A stretch of DNA of 64,000 nt from JBHFEI01 sp041928815 (GCF_041928815.1 NZ_JBHFEI010000013.1:1-64000); one strand, 5' to 3'. Positions 24,793 through 36,082 are shown, counted from the stretch's first letter. Notes: generated by a model not told the origin, from the letters alone. A program made the numbers and translations.

Positions 24793-25369
24793 GCGTTTCC
24801 CGACATCGGCTTTCGGACGTTTGAGAAGATATGGCTCGGTTCGCCCCTCGCTTCCCGGCCGAGGAGGGCGTTTGCCCGTCCTCGCGTGCTTCCCTCCGCT
24901 GCCTGATCCGGCCGGCATCCGCGTCAAGCGGACGGGGTAATGCGGCAGAACTTCGCGCGCTCCCGCTCCGGTCGGGCGCAACCCTCGCCCTTGGACATCG
25001 GGCCGCGCAGGTCCTTCCGTCGTCCAGGGCAAGTCTTCCTTCGACGACAGGCGATGAGAAGAAGGCGCGGCCTATGTGTCACCGCTTGCGCCACCCGGAA
25101 CGTCCCCGAGATGACGCAGCCTCCACGAACGCCGTCCGATCCCTTGGAGCGGACAGTCCGGGGCGTGCCGGATCGCGGCCGTGAGCTGGAACCCTTTTCC
25201 GCCGTCCCCGTTGGAAGAACGCGGAGGACGGAGGTGGCGAATTCCGGGACGGCGGAAGGTCAGCACAGGGTTACGGACCGTCGCCTCTCCGGAAAGGAGC
25301 GGATCTGGCACAGGCCTGTCTGGCAAGTGCTGCGCCCCTTCCTATGTCCGTCGATCCGGGGACCAAAGC
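24793..25369. other. 577-base stretch without a supported gene
   Basis: Between the small lipoprotein gene and the receiver-protein gene. Several open frames cross it, but none has family resemblance, a ribosome site or coding-like third positions. It contains the GGAAC-N16-CGTT element at 25188-25212 that probably drives the downstream gene. No tRNA or clear hairpin was seen. Confidence 0.6.
25188..25212 (+). promoter_or_regulatory. Candidate EcfG (general stress sigma) promoter
   Basis: GGAAC at 25188-25192 and CGTT at 25209-25212, 16 bases apart, match the alphaproteobacterial EcfG/RpoE2 consensus. It lies about 158 bases before the receiver gene at 25370 on the same strand. A start near 25219 would leave a leader of about 150 bases. 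Confidence 0.55.
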
Positions 25370-25774
25370 ATGGATGTTCAGACGATGGCGATCGAGAGTG
25401 TTCTAAGGGGAAAGAAGATCCTGCTGCTGGAAGACGACGTGCTGCAGGCCCAGTCGCTGGCTTTCGAACTGGAGGAGTACGGGGTCGAGGTGATCGGTCC
25501 GTTCCATGTGTCGGAAGATGGGCTTCGCTCCGCTGGACGCGACGCCGTCGACGCGGCGATCCTCGACGTCCATCTCTTCGACGGAAACTGTTTTTCGGTC
25601 GCCGATGCGCTGATGCGGCGCCGGATCCCCTTCATCTTCCTGAGCGGGCACGAGCGCAGGGCGATGCCCGACCGCTACCGCCATGTCCCGCATTACCTGA
25701 AGCCCTTTGCCGGGGACGATGTGACCGCCGCCCTGTCGCTGGCCGTCACCGATCGCTACCGGCACCGCCCGTAA
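25370..25774 (+). CDS. Stand-alone response-regulator receiver protein
   Basis: A 134-residue single receiver domain: acidic pocket LLEDD near residues 20-24, phospho-acceptor Asp in AILDVHLFDGN, Thr/Ser switch replaced in FIFLSGHE, and Lys in HYLKPF. No output domain follows, so it works by phosphotransfer or protein contact, like other CheY-type alphaproteobacterial receivers. Start ATG 25370 after CCGGGGACC; ATG 25385 is also possible. No histidine kinase is nearby. A general-stress promoter candidate upstream suggests stress induction. Confidence 0.85.
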   Translation: MDVQTMAIESVLRGKKILLLEDDVLQAQSLAFELEEYGVEVIGPFHVSEDGLRSAGRDAVDAAILDVHLFDGNCFSVADALMRRRIPFIFLSGHERRAMPDRYRHVPHYLKPFAGDDVTAALSLAVTDRYRHRP

Positions 25775-26209
25775 AGATGGCCATGGATGGGCGCGCCGTC
25801 GCCGCGCCGGGTCGATCGGGAAACGGACGAGCGGTCGCCCGGCATGCGGCGGACGTTTGCGCGGCCGCGCCGGTTGCGGGAGGTCAAGGGGGATGACGGT
25901 ATCCCGTCCGCCGTGGCGAAGCGGGGCGGCGTGACGGCCGGGAGGACGGCGGCAGCCGGCGGCACCGGCGATCGCGCCTTTAGCATCCGCCGCAACGTTT
26001 CGCGAAGCGCTCCACGGTCGCGCGCCCCGCGATTTTCAGGTCCTGTCGTCGCGGATCTCGTGGCGGGACGCGCCCGGCTCGATGCCTGACGCCGTCCCGT
26101 TCCACGCGTTCGGCGGGGGTGGCGCGGACACGATTGCCAGAACACTACAGTGATCCGCGCCGTGGCCGCCGGTGTCTCTGCGCCGGGACGGCGCGTCGGC
26201 AGGCTTTCC
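25775..26209. other. 435-base convergent intergenic stretch without a supported gene
   Basis: Between the ends of the receiver gene (plus) and the esterase gene (minus). Open frames on both strands are Arg/Ala-rich shadows with no recognisable domain or ribosome site. No convincing terminator hairpin was found. Confidence 0.55.
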
Positions 26210-27052
26210 TCAACCCGACGAGGCGACCATGTCGGCGAGCCGCCGCCCCAGGCGCCCGGCGGGATCCGAAAGGTCGAGGACGACGTTCATATGGTTGAGG
26301 CCTGCGACCGGCAGAAGCTCGGCGGGCTGGCCTTGCGCGTCGAGCTTTCCGGCAAGGGCGGCGGCCTGTTCGTGGAACGGCGTTGTCTCCTCGGCCCCGA
26401 AGGCGACGATCCGGGCCGGGCCGGCGCGCTGATCGGCTGTCAGGGGCGACCAGGCGGCCGCCTCGGCCGGCGTCATCCCGGCCTCGTTCTTCAGGAAACT
26501 GTCCGGAATGCCGGAGAGATCGTAGATGCCGCTGACGAGCAGGAGGCTCCGCACGGCGGGCAGCGGCGGGGCCTCTTGCTCCAGCGGACCGGTCGCGGCG
26601 AGGAAGGAGGCGAGATGGGCGCCGGCCGAATGGCCGCTGACCGTCAACCGCGAGGGATCGGCGCCGAACTCGGCCGCCCGCGCCTGAAGCCAGAGGACGG
26701 CGCGCCGCACCTGGTCGACGAGCACGGAAAGCCGCGCCGCCGGCATCAGGTCGTATTCGACGATGGCGGCAATCCCCCCCGCTTCAAGCACCGGCGCTGC
26801 GACGAGGCGGTAGTTCTCCTTCTCGCCGGAGCGCCAGTAGCCGCCATGCACGAAGACATGCAGCGGCGCGCCGGTCCGCGGCTGCGGCGGAAGCAGAATG
26901 TCGACGCACTCCCGCAGACCGCTGCCATAGCGCCGGTCGGCGAGCAGCCGGGCCTTGTCCGACACCGCCCGGCTGCGCGCGGCGAACTCGGCGGCGACGG
27001 CATCGAAATCGGGCACGAAATCGCGGATGCGGTAAAGATCCGGGGGGGTCAT
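26210..27052 (-). CDS. Alpha/beta hydrolase, esterase/arylformamidase-like
   Basis: A 280-residue hydrolase of the hormone-sensitive-lipase/kynurenine-formamidase style: HVFVHGGYWRSG forms the oxyanion motif, VSGHSAGAHLA carries the nucleophile Ser near residue 147, and a late LNHMNVV provides His. It cleaves a small ester or formamide in the cytoplasm. It reads in the same direction as the dehydrogenase genes upstream, after about 165 bases, and may be the last member of that arm. Start 27052 follows AAAGGAGAGAGACG. Confidence 0.82.
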   Translation of the reverse strand: MTPPDLYRIRDFVPDFDAVAAEFAARSRAVSDKARLLADRRYGSGLRECVDILLPPQPRTGAPLHVFVHGGYWRSGEKENYRLVAAPVLEAGGIAAIVEYDLMPAARLSVLVDQVRRAVLWLQARAAEFGADPSRLTVSGHSAGAHLASFLAATGPLEQEAPPLPAVRSLLLVSGIYDLSGIPDSFLKNEAGMTPAEAAAWSPLTADQRAGPARIVAFGAEETTPFHEQAAALAGKLDAQGQPAELLPVAGLNHMNVVLDLSDPAGRLGRRLADMVASSG

Positions 27053-27216
27053 CGTCTCTCTCCTTTAGGGCTGTCGGCGCCCGCGGTCCCGGCGCGGCCC
27101 TGAGGAAGGCCCGGCATCGGTTGCGTGGTCCCTGCGCCGCCGGGCGGTTGCGCCCCAGCCCTTTCCTTTCGATGTTTCGTCGAAAGGTCAAGCCGGCCAC
27201 CGGGGCGGAATTCCGG

Positions 27217-28680
27217 TCAGTAATCGACGGCGTAGTATTTCGGCTCCATGAATTCGAGGATGCCGGTGACGCCGCCCTCGCGGCCGAGCCCGCTCTGCTT
27301 GACGCCGCCGAAGGGTGCCGCCGGATCCGACATCAGGCCGCGATTGATGCCGAGCATGCCCGCCTCCAGCCGCTTGCCCGCCTGCAGCGCCCGTTTCAGG
27401 TCGCGGCTGTAGACATAGGCGGCAAGGCCATATTCGGTGTCGTTCGCCAGCCGGATCGCCTCGTCGTCGGTGCGGAAGCGGTAGACCGGCGCGACCGGGC
27501 CGAAAATCTCCTCGCGCGCGATCGCGGCATCGACGGGCACGTCGACGAGCACGGTCGGCGGATAGAAGAAGCCGTCGCCTGAGAGCGGCTTGCCGCCGGT
27601 CGTCGCCCGCGCCCCGGCGGCGACGGCGTCGGAGACGAGCCGGTCGATCTTTTCGACCGCCTTGCGGGTGATCATCGGCCCGCATTGCGTCTGCGGCGCC
27701 GCGCCGGGGCCGATCCGGAGCGCCGCCATGCGCCCCGTCAGCCCGGCGACGAAGGCGTCGTGGATGCCCTCCTGGACGTAGAAGCGGTTGGCGGCGGTGC
27801 AGGCCTCGCCGGCATTGCGCATCTTGGCGATCATCGCGCCGTCCAGCGCCGCCTCGAGATCGGCATCGTCGAAGACGATGAAGGGCGCGTTGCCGCCGAG
27901 CTCCATCGAGCAGCTGACGACTGTCTTCGACGCCTCGGCGAGAAGGGTGCGGCCGATGCCGGTCGAGCCGGTGAAGGAGAGTTTTCGCACGCGCGGGTCG
28001 GAGAGCATGGCGTTGGTCACGGGGCCCGGCTTCGTCGTCGTCAAGACGTTGACGACGCCCGCCGGCACGCCCGCCTCCGCCCCGAGCCGGGCCATCGCAT
28101 AGGCGGTCAGCGGCGTCTCGGAGGCGGGCTTCAGGACCACCGTGCAGCCGGCCGCGAGCGCCGGGCCGATCTTGCGCGTCGCCATCGCCGCCGGGAAATT
28201 CCACGGCGTGATCAGCACGGCGATGCCGATCGGCTCGTGGTCGACTAGGATGGTGTGGGAGCCCGAAGGCGTCCGGCGGAATTCGCCGGGGATGCGCGTC
28301 GCCTCCTCGGCGTACCAGCGGAAGAATTCGGCGGCATAGGCCACTTCGCCGCGCGCGTCGGGGAGCGCCTTGCCGTTTTCGAGGGAGATCAGCACGGCGA
28401 GCTCCTCGGCATGCGCCGTCATCAGCTCGAACCAGCGGCGCAGGATCTCCGAGCGCGTCCTCGCAGGCGTGGCGCGCCATCCGGCGGCGGCGGCATCGGC
28501 GGCATCGACCGCGCGGATCGCATCCGCGACGGATGCGTCGGCCACCTCGGCCAGCCTGCCGCCCGTCGAGGGATCGGCCACGGGAATGCCGCCGCCGGCA
28601 TGCCAGGCGCCGCCGATATAGAGCCCCTCGGCATGCAGGGCGGGATCGGCATAGCCGGAAATCTTGGCTTGGAACGTCAT
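27217..28680 (-). CDS. Aldehyde dehydrogenase, succinate-semialdehyde dehydrogenase type
   Basis: A 487-residue ALDH close to GabD in length and motifs: ITPWNFPAAMATRKIGPALAAG, SFTGSTGIGR, catalytic Glu in MELGGNAPF and Cys in GEACTAANRFYVQ. Such enzymes oxidise succinate semialdehyde, glutarate semialdehyde or related short omega-oxo acids with NAD(P)+. It stands next to an iron alcohol dehydrogenase, so an alcohol-to-aldehyde-to-acid sequence is plausible. No GABA aminotransferase is nearby, so GABA is probably not the substrate. Confidence 0.87.
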   Translation of the reverse strand: MTFQAKISGYADPALHAEGLYIGGAWHAGGGIPVADPSTGGRLAEVADASVADAIRAVDAADAAAAGWRATPARTRSEILRRWFELMTAHAEELAVLISLENGKALPDARGEVAYAAEFFRWYAEEATRIPGEFRRTPSGSHTILVDHEPIGIAVLITPWNFPAAMATRKIGPALAAGCTVVLKPASETPLTAYAMARLGAEAGVPAGVVNVLTTTKPGPVTNAMLSDPRVRKLSFTGSTGIGRTLLAEASKTVVSCSMELGGNAPFIVFDDADLEAALDGAMIAKMRNAGEACTAANRFYVQEGIHDAFVAGLTGRMAALRIGPGAAPQTQCGPMITRKAVEKIDRLVSDAVAAGARATTGGKPLSGDGFFYPPTVLVDVPVDAAIAREEIFGPVAPVYRFRTDDEAIRLANDTEYGLAAYVYSRDLKRALQAGKRLEAGMLGINRGLMSDPAAPFGGVKQSGLGREGGVTGILEFMEPKYYAVDY

Positions 28681-28699
28681 CGGAAGGTCCTTCTCGGAT

Positions 28700-29899
28700 T
28701 CAGGTCAGGCTCGCCCGGTCGCCGTGATACGCCGCGGCGACGAGGGCGCGCATCTCGGCGGCGTCGAGCGGGCGGGGATTGTTCTGGATCAGGCGGGCGA
28801 TGCCGCAACTCTGCTCCGCCACCCAGCCGATCCGCTCCTCTTCGAGGCCGAGGTCGCGAAGCGTCGCGGGAATGCCGATCCGGGCGAAGAGGGCGGCAAG
28901 CGCGGGGATCACCTCGTCAGCGCCCTCCAGCCCGGCGGCATCGGCGATCTCGGCGAGTTCGCCGGCGATGACCGGCGCGTTCCACGCCATCACATAGGGC
29001 ATGAGGCAGGCGACGCCGAGGCCATGGGCCGTGTGGGTCAGGGCGCCGACGGGATACTGGATGGCGTGGGCTGCGGCGGTGCCCGCCACGCCGAAGGCGA
29101 GGCCGGCAAGGGTCGCGCCGAGCATCACCTTCTCGCGCGCGGCGCGGTCGGCGCCGTTCCGGCAGGCCGCCTCAAGCCCCTGCCAGAGAAGCGCGATGGC
29201 GCGCAGGGCGAAATGGTCGGAGAGCGCGTTCTTGCCGACGAAGACGCGCTGCTGGGCAAGCCCCGGAACGGGATCGCGGCGGATCGCCGTGAAGGCCTCG
29301 ATCGCATGGGTCAGCGCGTCGGCGCCGGCGATCGCCGTCAGCGCCGGCGGGCAGGACAGCGTCAGCTCCGGATCGCAGATCGACACGGCGGGCACGAGGT
29401 GGGGGCTCGAAATGCCGACCTTGAGGCTGCGCTCGGCATCCGAGAGCACGGCGACCGGCGTCACCTCCGAGCCGGTGCCGGCGGTGGTCGGCAGCACGAT
29501 GAGCGGCATCACAGGCCCCGGCACGGCATGCTCGCCGTAATAGTCCTGCGGCCGGCCGCCATGGGTGATGAGCAGCGCGACGCATTTGGCCATGTCGAGG
29601 CAGGAGCCGCCGCCGACGCCGATGACGAGGTCCGGCGCGAAGGCCCGCGCCGCCGCTGCGCTCGCCTCGGCGGAGGCCACCGGAACGTCGGGCAGGGTCG
29701 AACCGTCGATGCGGACCGCGAGCCCGGCCGCCTCGATCTGGCGCACAAGGGCGCGGAAATCGTCGTCGCCGGCGAGACGCTGATCCGTGACGATCAGCGC
29801 GCGCCGGCCGAGCCTGGCGGCGATGCCGCCGAGCGCGTGGCGCTGGCCGGCGCCGAACAGAAGCTCGCGCGGCGCCCTCAGCGTGGCGAATAGGGTCAT
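28700..29899 (-). CDS. Iron-containing alcohol dehydrogenase family protein
   Basis: A 399-residue group III dehydrogenase. The NAD-binding GVGGGSCLDMAK, PTTAGTGSEVTPVAV and the metal site DALTHAIEAF with later HGLGVACLMPY are present. Family members act on 1,2-diols, short alcohols, maleylacetate or hydroxy acids. It ends 20 bases before the semialdehyde dehydrogenase, indicating one mRNA. Likely makes or removes the aldehyde used there; substrate unassigned. Confidence 0.88.
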   Translation of the reverse strand: MTLFATLRAPRELLFGAGQRHALGGIAARLGRRALIVTDQRLAGDDDFRALVRQIEAAGLAVRIDGSTLPDVPVASAEASAAAARAFAPDLVIGVGGGSCLDMAKCVALLITHGGRPQDYYGEHAVPGPVMPLIVLPTTAGTGSEVTPVAVLSDAERSLKVGISSPHLVPAVSICDPELTLSCPPALTAIAGADALTHAIEAFTAIRRDPVPGLAQQRVFVGKNALSDHFALRAIALLWQGLEAACRNGADRAAREKVMLGATLAGLAFGVAGTAAAHAIQYPVGALTHTAHGLGVACLMPYVMAWNAPVIAGELAEIADAAGLEGADEVIPALAALFARIGIPATLRDLGLEEERIGWVAEQSCGIARLIQNNPRPLDAAEMRALVAAAYHGDRASLT

Positions 29900-29921
29900 G
29901 CGTGGTGTCCTCCGGTGGGGT

Positions 29922-30926
29922 TCAGGCGGCCTGAAGGGCCATGAGCTGGTCGAAAAGCGGCTGCGGCAGGTCGATCCCCGTTTCGAGCGCCGCCGCCCGG
30001 CGGGCGCGCGCGCCGTCGCCGGGCACGGCGACGGGGCTTTCCGGGCGAAGGGGCGTGGAGCGGCGCAAGCGGTGAAGATAGGCGGCGAGCGGCCGGACGC
30101 CGGGCGCGGCCGCCGCCGGATCGATCAGAACGAGCAGATCGCCCTTGCCGGCTTCATGGACGTCGTCGAGCGTTCCGTGCACATCGGGGGCGACATCGGA
30201 GCCGGAGAGTGCTGCGACGAGAAGCTCGATCGCGAGGCCGAGGCCGTAGCCCTTGGCGCCGCCGAAGGGCGCGATCGCACCGCCGCGCGCGGCCCGCGGG
30301 TCCGTCGTCGGCCGGCCGGCGCCGTCGACGGCCCAGCCTTCCGGGATCGGCATGCCGCCAAGCGCATGATGGTTGATCTTGCCCATCGAGACGATGCTGG
30401 TCGCAAGGTCGAGCACGAAGGGATCCTCGCCGGTGGGGATGCCGATCGCGACCGGATTGGTGCCGAGCAGGGCCTGCGTGCCGCCGAAGGGATGAACGAG
30501 CGCCTCGCTGGTCGACATGACGATGGCGATCAGCCCGTCGCGCGCGGCGGCGTCCGCGTAATAGGCGAGCATGCCGATATGGTTGGCGTTGCGGATCGCG
30601 GCGACGGCAAGCCCGGTCTCGGCAAGGACCCCGCGCAGGCTGCCCATCGCCGCCATCATCACGACCGGGCCGAGGCCGCGTCCGCCGTCGATGGCGAGAA
30701 AGGCCCGGCGGCGCCAGGTCGCGGTCCCGCGCGCCCGCGGATCGGCAAGCCCCTTGTCGAGCCGCGACAGGAGGAGCGGCAGCCGCTGCAGCCCGTGCGA
30801 GGGCAGGCCGCGCAGCTCGGCCTCGACGAGAAGGTCGGCCTGGAGGCGGGCATGGTCCGGCGGCGCGCCGCGGCGTGCGATCAGATCGGCCGCGAGCGCC
30901 GTCAGCCGGTCGGGCTGCATCCTCAT
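29922..30926 (-). CDS. Malate/L-lactate dehydrogenase family (Ldh2) oxidoreductase
   Basis: A 334-residue enzyme with the Ldh2 fold: RNANHIGMLAYYA holds the catalytic His, and IGIPTGEDPFVLDLATS and GGAKGYGLGLAIELL are family-typical. Relatives reduce 2-oxo acids or oxidise 2-hydroxy acids (malate, sulfolactate, ureidoglycolate, 2,3-diketogulonate) with NAD(P). First gene of the leftward arm, beginning next to the AT-rich region that also serves the divergent GntR gene. Confidence 0.88.
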   Translation of the reverse strand: MRMQPDRLTALAADLIARRGAPPDHARLQADLLVEAELRGLPSHGLQRLPLLLSRLDKGLADPRARGTATWRRRAFLAIDGGRGLGPVVMMAAMGSLRGVLAETGLAVAAIRNANHIGMLAYYADAAARDGLIAIVMSTSEALVHPFGGTQALLGTNPVAIGIPTGEDPFVLDLATSIVSMGKINHHALGGMPIPEGWAVDGAGRPTTDPRAARGGAIAPFGGAKGYGLGLAIELLVAALSGSDVAPDVHGTLDDVHEAGKGDLLVLIDPAAAAPGVRPLAAYLHRLRRSTPLRPESPVAVPGDGARARRAAALETGIDLPQPLFDQLMALQAA

Positions 30927-30949
30927 GCTTAAATCCTATATCAGATCAT

Positions 30950-30977
30950 ATACGATATTGTATTTGACATACGATAT
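30950..30977. promoter_or_regulatory. Direct repeat ATACGATAT: candidate GntR operator in the divergent promoter region
   Basis: ATACGATAT occurs at 30950-30958 and again at 30969-30977, 19 bases apart and so on nearly the same helix face, in the only strongly AT-rich patch of the locus. It lies between the Ldh2 gene (minus) and the GntR gene (plus). GTAT/ATAC cores are usual in FCD-type GntR sites. Probable autoregulatory operator for both arms. Confidence 0.55.
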
Positions 30978-31026
30978 CTTATTTGCAACAAAAGCCGCCA
31001 TGTCAAGGAGCAGTCGGAGAGCGGAC

Positions 31027-31709
31027 GTGGCAATTGCGGCGGAGCGGGATGGAAGACAGGGCGGCATCCGCCCGATCAGCGTGGTCGACGGCGTCTATGA
31101 CAGCATCTACCACCGGCTGATGTCGCTGGAGATCGCGCCCGGCGCCCGCATTCCGATCGATGTCTTCGCCCGCGAGCTCGGCGTGTCGCAGACGCCGATC
31201 CGGGAAGCGCTGAGCCGGCTGGAGCGCGAGGGGCTGGTGCGCAAGGAACACCTGATCGGCTACAGCGCCGCGCCGCAATGGACGCGCAAGCAGTTCGAGG
31301 ACCTCTACGCCTTCCGCCTGCTGGTCGAGCCCGAGGTCGCCCGGCTCGCCACCCTCAACATGACGCCGGAGGCGCTGCGGCGGCTTGAGACCTCCGCCGC
31401 CGACATGGGCCATGGCGCGGCGCCGGTCGACCGCAACACCCGCTATTCGCGCTTCGCCCGCGCCGACGCGCAGTTCCACGACGCGATTATGACGATCGCC
31501 GGCAACGAGGTGATCCGCAGCACGCTCGCCAACCAGCATGTCCACCTGCACATCTTCCGGCTGATGTTCCACACGCGGGTGACGAAGGAAGCGCTCGAGG
31601 AGCATGAAAACCTGCTCTCGGCCTTCCGCGCCGGCGATCCGGCCGCCGCCTTCGAGGCGATGCGCATCCATGTCGAGCGCTCCCGCGACCGGCTGCTGTC
31701 GGCCTTCGA

Positions 31710-31713
<4 letters not shown>
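31027..31713 (+). CDS. GntR-family (FCD domain) transcriptional regulator
   Basis: A 228-residue regulator from GTG 31027, which has GGAGAG six bases upstream; ATG 31000 in the same frame lacks a ribosome site. It has a winged helix ARIPIDVFARELGVSQTPIREALSRLEREGLV and an FCD effector domain (DAQFHDAIMT, LEEHENLLSAF). Its stop overlaps the start of the ABC ATPase gene (ATGA), so it is made with the transporter it presumably controls. Confidence 0.88.
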
Positions 31714-33302
<1,589 letters not shown>

Positions 33303-34291
33303 CGAGGGGCGCCGCATCCGCTGGGCCGATCTCGCGCCCTTCCTGGCCCTTGCGGTGATCGTTCTCTTCGGCGCGCTGGTCAACGGGAACTTCGTCTCGT
33401 CGGCCAACGTGATCAACGTGGTCACGCGCAGCGCCTTCATCGCGATCATCGCCGTCGGCGCGACCTTCGTCATTGCGTCGGGCGGGCTCGACCTGTCGGT
33501 CGGCTCGATGATGGCCTTCGTCACCGGCATCATGATCATGGTCATGAATTATCTCGCGCCGGCCTACGGATCCTCGGCGATCGTGATCGGCGCCGGCGTG
33601 GCGCTGGTGGTGGGCGCGCTCTGCGGCCTCTTCAACGGGCTGATCGTCACGCTCGGGCGCATCGAGCCCTTCATCGTCACGCTCGGCACGATGGGCATCT
33701 TCCGCGCCTTCATCACCTTCATGACCAATGGCGGCTCGCTGCCGATCGACCGCAGCCTGCGCGAGGCCTACCGGCCGGTCTATTTCGGCAATCTCTTCGG
33801 CATTCCCTATCCGGTGCTGATCACCTTCGTCATCGTGCTTCTCGGCGCCTTCCTGCTCTACAGGACGAAATACGGCCGGCGCCTGACCTCGGCCGGGTCG
33901 AATGTCGAGGTCGCCCGCTTTTCCGGCGTCAACGTCGCCGGCGTGCGCACGCTCGCCTATGTCATCCAGGGCGTCTGCGTCGCCGTCGCCGCCATCTGCT
34001 ACGTGCCGCGCCTCGGCGCCGCGACGCCGACGACGGGCCAGCTCTGGGAACTCCAGGTGATCACCGCCGTGGTGATCGGCGGCACGCTGCTGCGCGGCGG
34101 ACGCGGACGCATCGGCGGCACGATTGCCGGCGCGCTCATCCTCGAGGTGATCGCCAACGTCATGGTCCTCTCGGACATGGTCTCGGAATATCTCGTCGCC
34201 GCCGTGCAGGGCGCGATCATCATCATCGCCATGCTGGCCCACCGCTTCACCGCCAGCCGCTGAACAGGTTTTGACTTCAAAGGAGGAGAAC

Positions 34292-35260
34292 ATGAAGTCC
34301 ATGATCACGAAAACCCGCCTCTTGCTGTCGGCCGCCGCCCTGGCGCTCGTGCTGCCGGTCGCCGGCGCGAACGCCCAGGACGGGAAGGTGACGATCGCCG
34401 TCTCCATTCCCGCCGCCACCCACGGCTGGACGGGCGGCGTCGTCTACCACGCCGAACAGGCGGAGAAGGAGCTGGAGGCCGCCTTCCCGAACATCGACGT
34501 CGTGCTGTCGACGGCCTCCTCGGCGACCGCCCAAGTCTCCGCGCTCGAGGACCTCTCGGCGAGCCGCAAGCTCGACGCGCTCGTCATCCTGCCGTTCACC
34601 TCGGAGGAACTGACCGGGCCGGTCGAGCAGATCAAGCAGAACGGCACCTTCATCTCCGTCGTCGACCGCGGCCTGACCGACCCGAGCGTGCAGGACCTCT
34701 ACGTCGCCGGCGACAACATCGCCGTCGGCGCCAACACGGCGCACTGGCTGGTCGACAAGCTCGGCGGCGAGGGCCAGATCGTGGTGCTGCGCGGCATCCC
34801 GACCGTCATCGACGACGAGCGGATCAAGGGTTTCTCCGACGTCGTCGCCAAGTCCAACATCAAGATCCTCGACATCCAGTATGCCAACTGGAACCAGGAC
34901 GAGGCCTTCAAGCTGATGCAGGACTACCTCGCCAAGTACCCGAAGATCGACGCGGTCTGGGCCAATGACGACGACATGCTGCTCGGCGTGCTCGAGGCGG
35001 TCGACAATGCAGGGCGCACGGACATCAAGTATGCGCTCGGCGGCAACGGCATGAAGCAGGTGATCGAGATGGTGAAGGAGAAGAACGCGCGCACGCCGAT
35101 CTCAACCCCCTATCCGCCGTCGATGATCAAGTCGGCCATGTACATGACCGCGGCCCAGTTCAGCGGGCAGGCGCCCGTGCGCGGCTCCTTCCTGCTCGGC
35201 GCGCCGCTGATCACGCCGGAGAACGCCGACCAGTTCTACTTCCCGGACTCGCCCTTCTGA
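34292..35260 (+). CDS. Sugar-type ABC periplasmic binding protein (RbsB/PBP-like)
   Basis: A 322-residue protein with signal peptide (LLLSAAALALVLPVAGANA, cleavage before QDGK). The mature sequence follows the periplasmic-binding-protein type I fold (VTIAVSIPAATHGWTGGVVYHAEQAEKEL, GGNGMKQVIEMV). Start behind AAGGAGGAGAAC. Two hairpins follow before the next gene, again suggesting extra mRNA stability. Ligand not identifiable. Confidence 0.9.
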   Translation: MKSMITKTRLLLSAAALALVLPVAGANAQDGKVTIAVSIPAATHGWTGGVVYHAEQAEKELEAAFPNIDVVLSTASSATAQVSALEDLSASRKLDALVILPFTSEELTGPVEQIKQNGTFISVVDRGLTDPSVQDLYVAGDNIAVGANTAHWLVDKLGGEGQIVVLRGIPTVIDDERIKGFSDVVAKSNIKILDIQYANWNQDEAFKLMQDYLAKYPKIDAVWANDDDMLLGVLEAVDNAGRTDIKYALGGNGMKQVIEMVKEKNARTPISTPYPPSMIKSAMYMTAAQFSGQAPVRGSFLLGAPLITPENADQFYFPDSPF

Positions 35261-35291
35261 CCGGCTGAGGCCGGCGGCGAACGCATGCATC

Positions 35292-35337
35292 GGGGCCTTC
35301 GCGCAGGCCCCTTCGGTGCCCGGCCGTGACGCCGGGC
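35292..35337 (+). terminator. Two hairpins after the binding-protein gene (intra-operon)
   Basis: Stem GGGGCC/GGCCCC (35292-35311) and stem GCCCGGC/GCCGGGC (35318-35337) lie between the binding protein and the DJ-1-family gene. No T-run; likely partial terminator or RNA stabiliser. Confidence 0.45.
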
Positions 35338-35370
35338 GCCTTCTCAACCCAGACACACAGGAGACAGGAC

Positions 35371-35958
35371 ATGAGCGGCAAGAAGATCCTCATGCTGACC
35401 GGCGAATTCACCGAGGAATACGAGATCTTCGTGTTCCAGCAGGGGATGGAGGCGGTCGGCCACACGGTGCACGTCATCTGCCCCGACAAGAAGGCCGGCG
35501 ACCGCATCAAGACGTCGCTGCACGATTTCGAGGGCGACCAGACCTATACGGAGAAGGTCGGCCATTATGCCGACATCAACAAGACCTTCTCCGAGGTGCG
35601 GGTCGAGGAGTACGACGCCGTCTACGCCGCGGGCGGGCGCGGGCCGGAATATATCCGCACCGACAAGCGCATACAGGCGATGGTCCGGCATTTCCACGAG
35701 ACCGGCAAGCCGATCTTCACGATCTGCCACGGCGTGCAGATCCTGATGGCGGTGCCGGGCGTGCTGCAGGGCCGCAAGGTCGCCGGCCTCGGCGCCTGCG
35801 AGCCGGAGGTGACCGCCGTCGGCGGCACCTATATCGACGTCAAGCCGACGGAAGCCTATGTCGACGGCAACCTCGTCTCCGCCAAGGGCTGGACCGGTCT
35901 CGCCGCCTTCATGCGCGAATGCCTGAACGTGCTCGGCACGAAGATCACCCACAGCTGA
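35371..35958 (+). CDS. DJ-1/PfpI family protein
   Basis: A 195-residue glutamine-amidotransferase-like protein with nucleophile Cys in FTICHGVQIL near residue 114, and the acidic partner region VFQQGMEAVGH. Members act as glyoxalase III, protein or nucleotide deglycases, or isomerases. Start ATG 35371 after CAGGAGACAGGAC. As the last gene of a sugar-uptake operon with dehydrogenases opposite, it may process a reactive dicarbonyl or isomerise the imported compound. Inference only. Confidence 0.85.
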   Translation: MSGKKILMLTGEFTEEYEIFVFQQGMEAVGHTVHVICPDKKAGDRIKTSLHDFEGDQTYTEKVGHYADINKTFSEVRVEEYDAVYAAGGRGPEYIRTDKRIQAMVRHFHETGKPIFTICHGVQILMAVPGVLQGRKVAGLGACEPEVTAVGGTYIDVKPTEAYVDGNLVSAKGWTGLAAFMRECLNVLGTKITHS

Positions 35959-35966
35959 TCGTCGAC

Positions 35967-36000
35967 CCCCAGCGCCGCAGTGCAACCGGCGGCGCTGGGG
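35967..36000 (+). terminator. Terminator-like hairpin after the DJ-1-family gene
   Basis: A perfect 12-bp stem (CCCCAGCGCCGC / GCGGCGCTGGGG) with a 10-base loop, 8 bases after the stop, followed by GC-rich bases and then CTTTC. Ends the plus arm of catabolic locus II. Confidence 0.6.
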
Positions 36001-36082
36001 CGCGCGCGCTTTCATGCCGATCCGGGCCGGAACCTTCCCTCGATCCGTTCCGCCGGATCACGCGGCATCCGTCAATGCGGGC

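Noticed and set aside
24940..25896. 318-residue open frame across the intergenic region and receiver gene
   Set aside because: Arg/Gly/Pro-rich shadow with no domain; overlaps the clear receiver domain in another frame.
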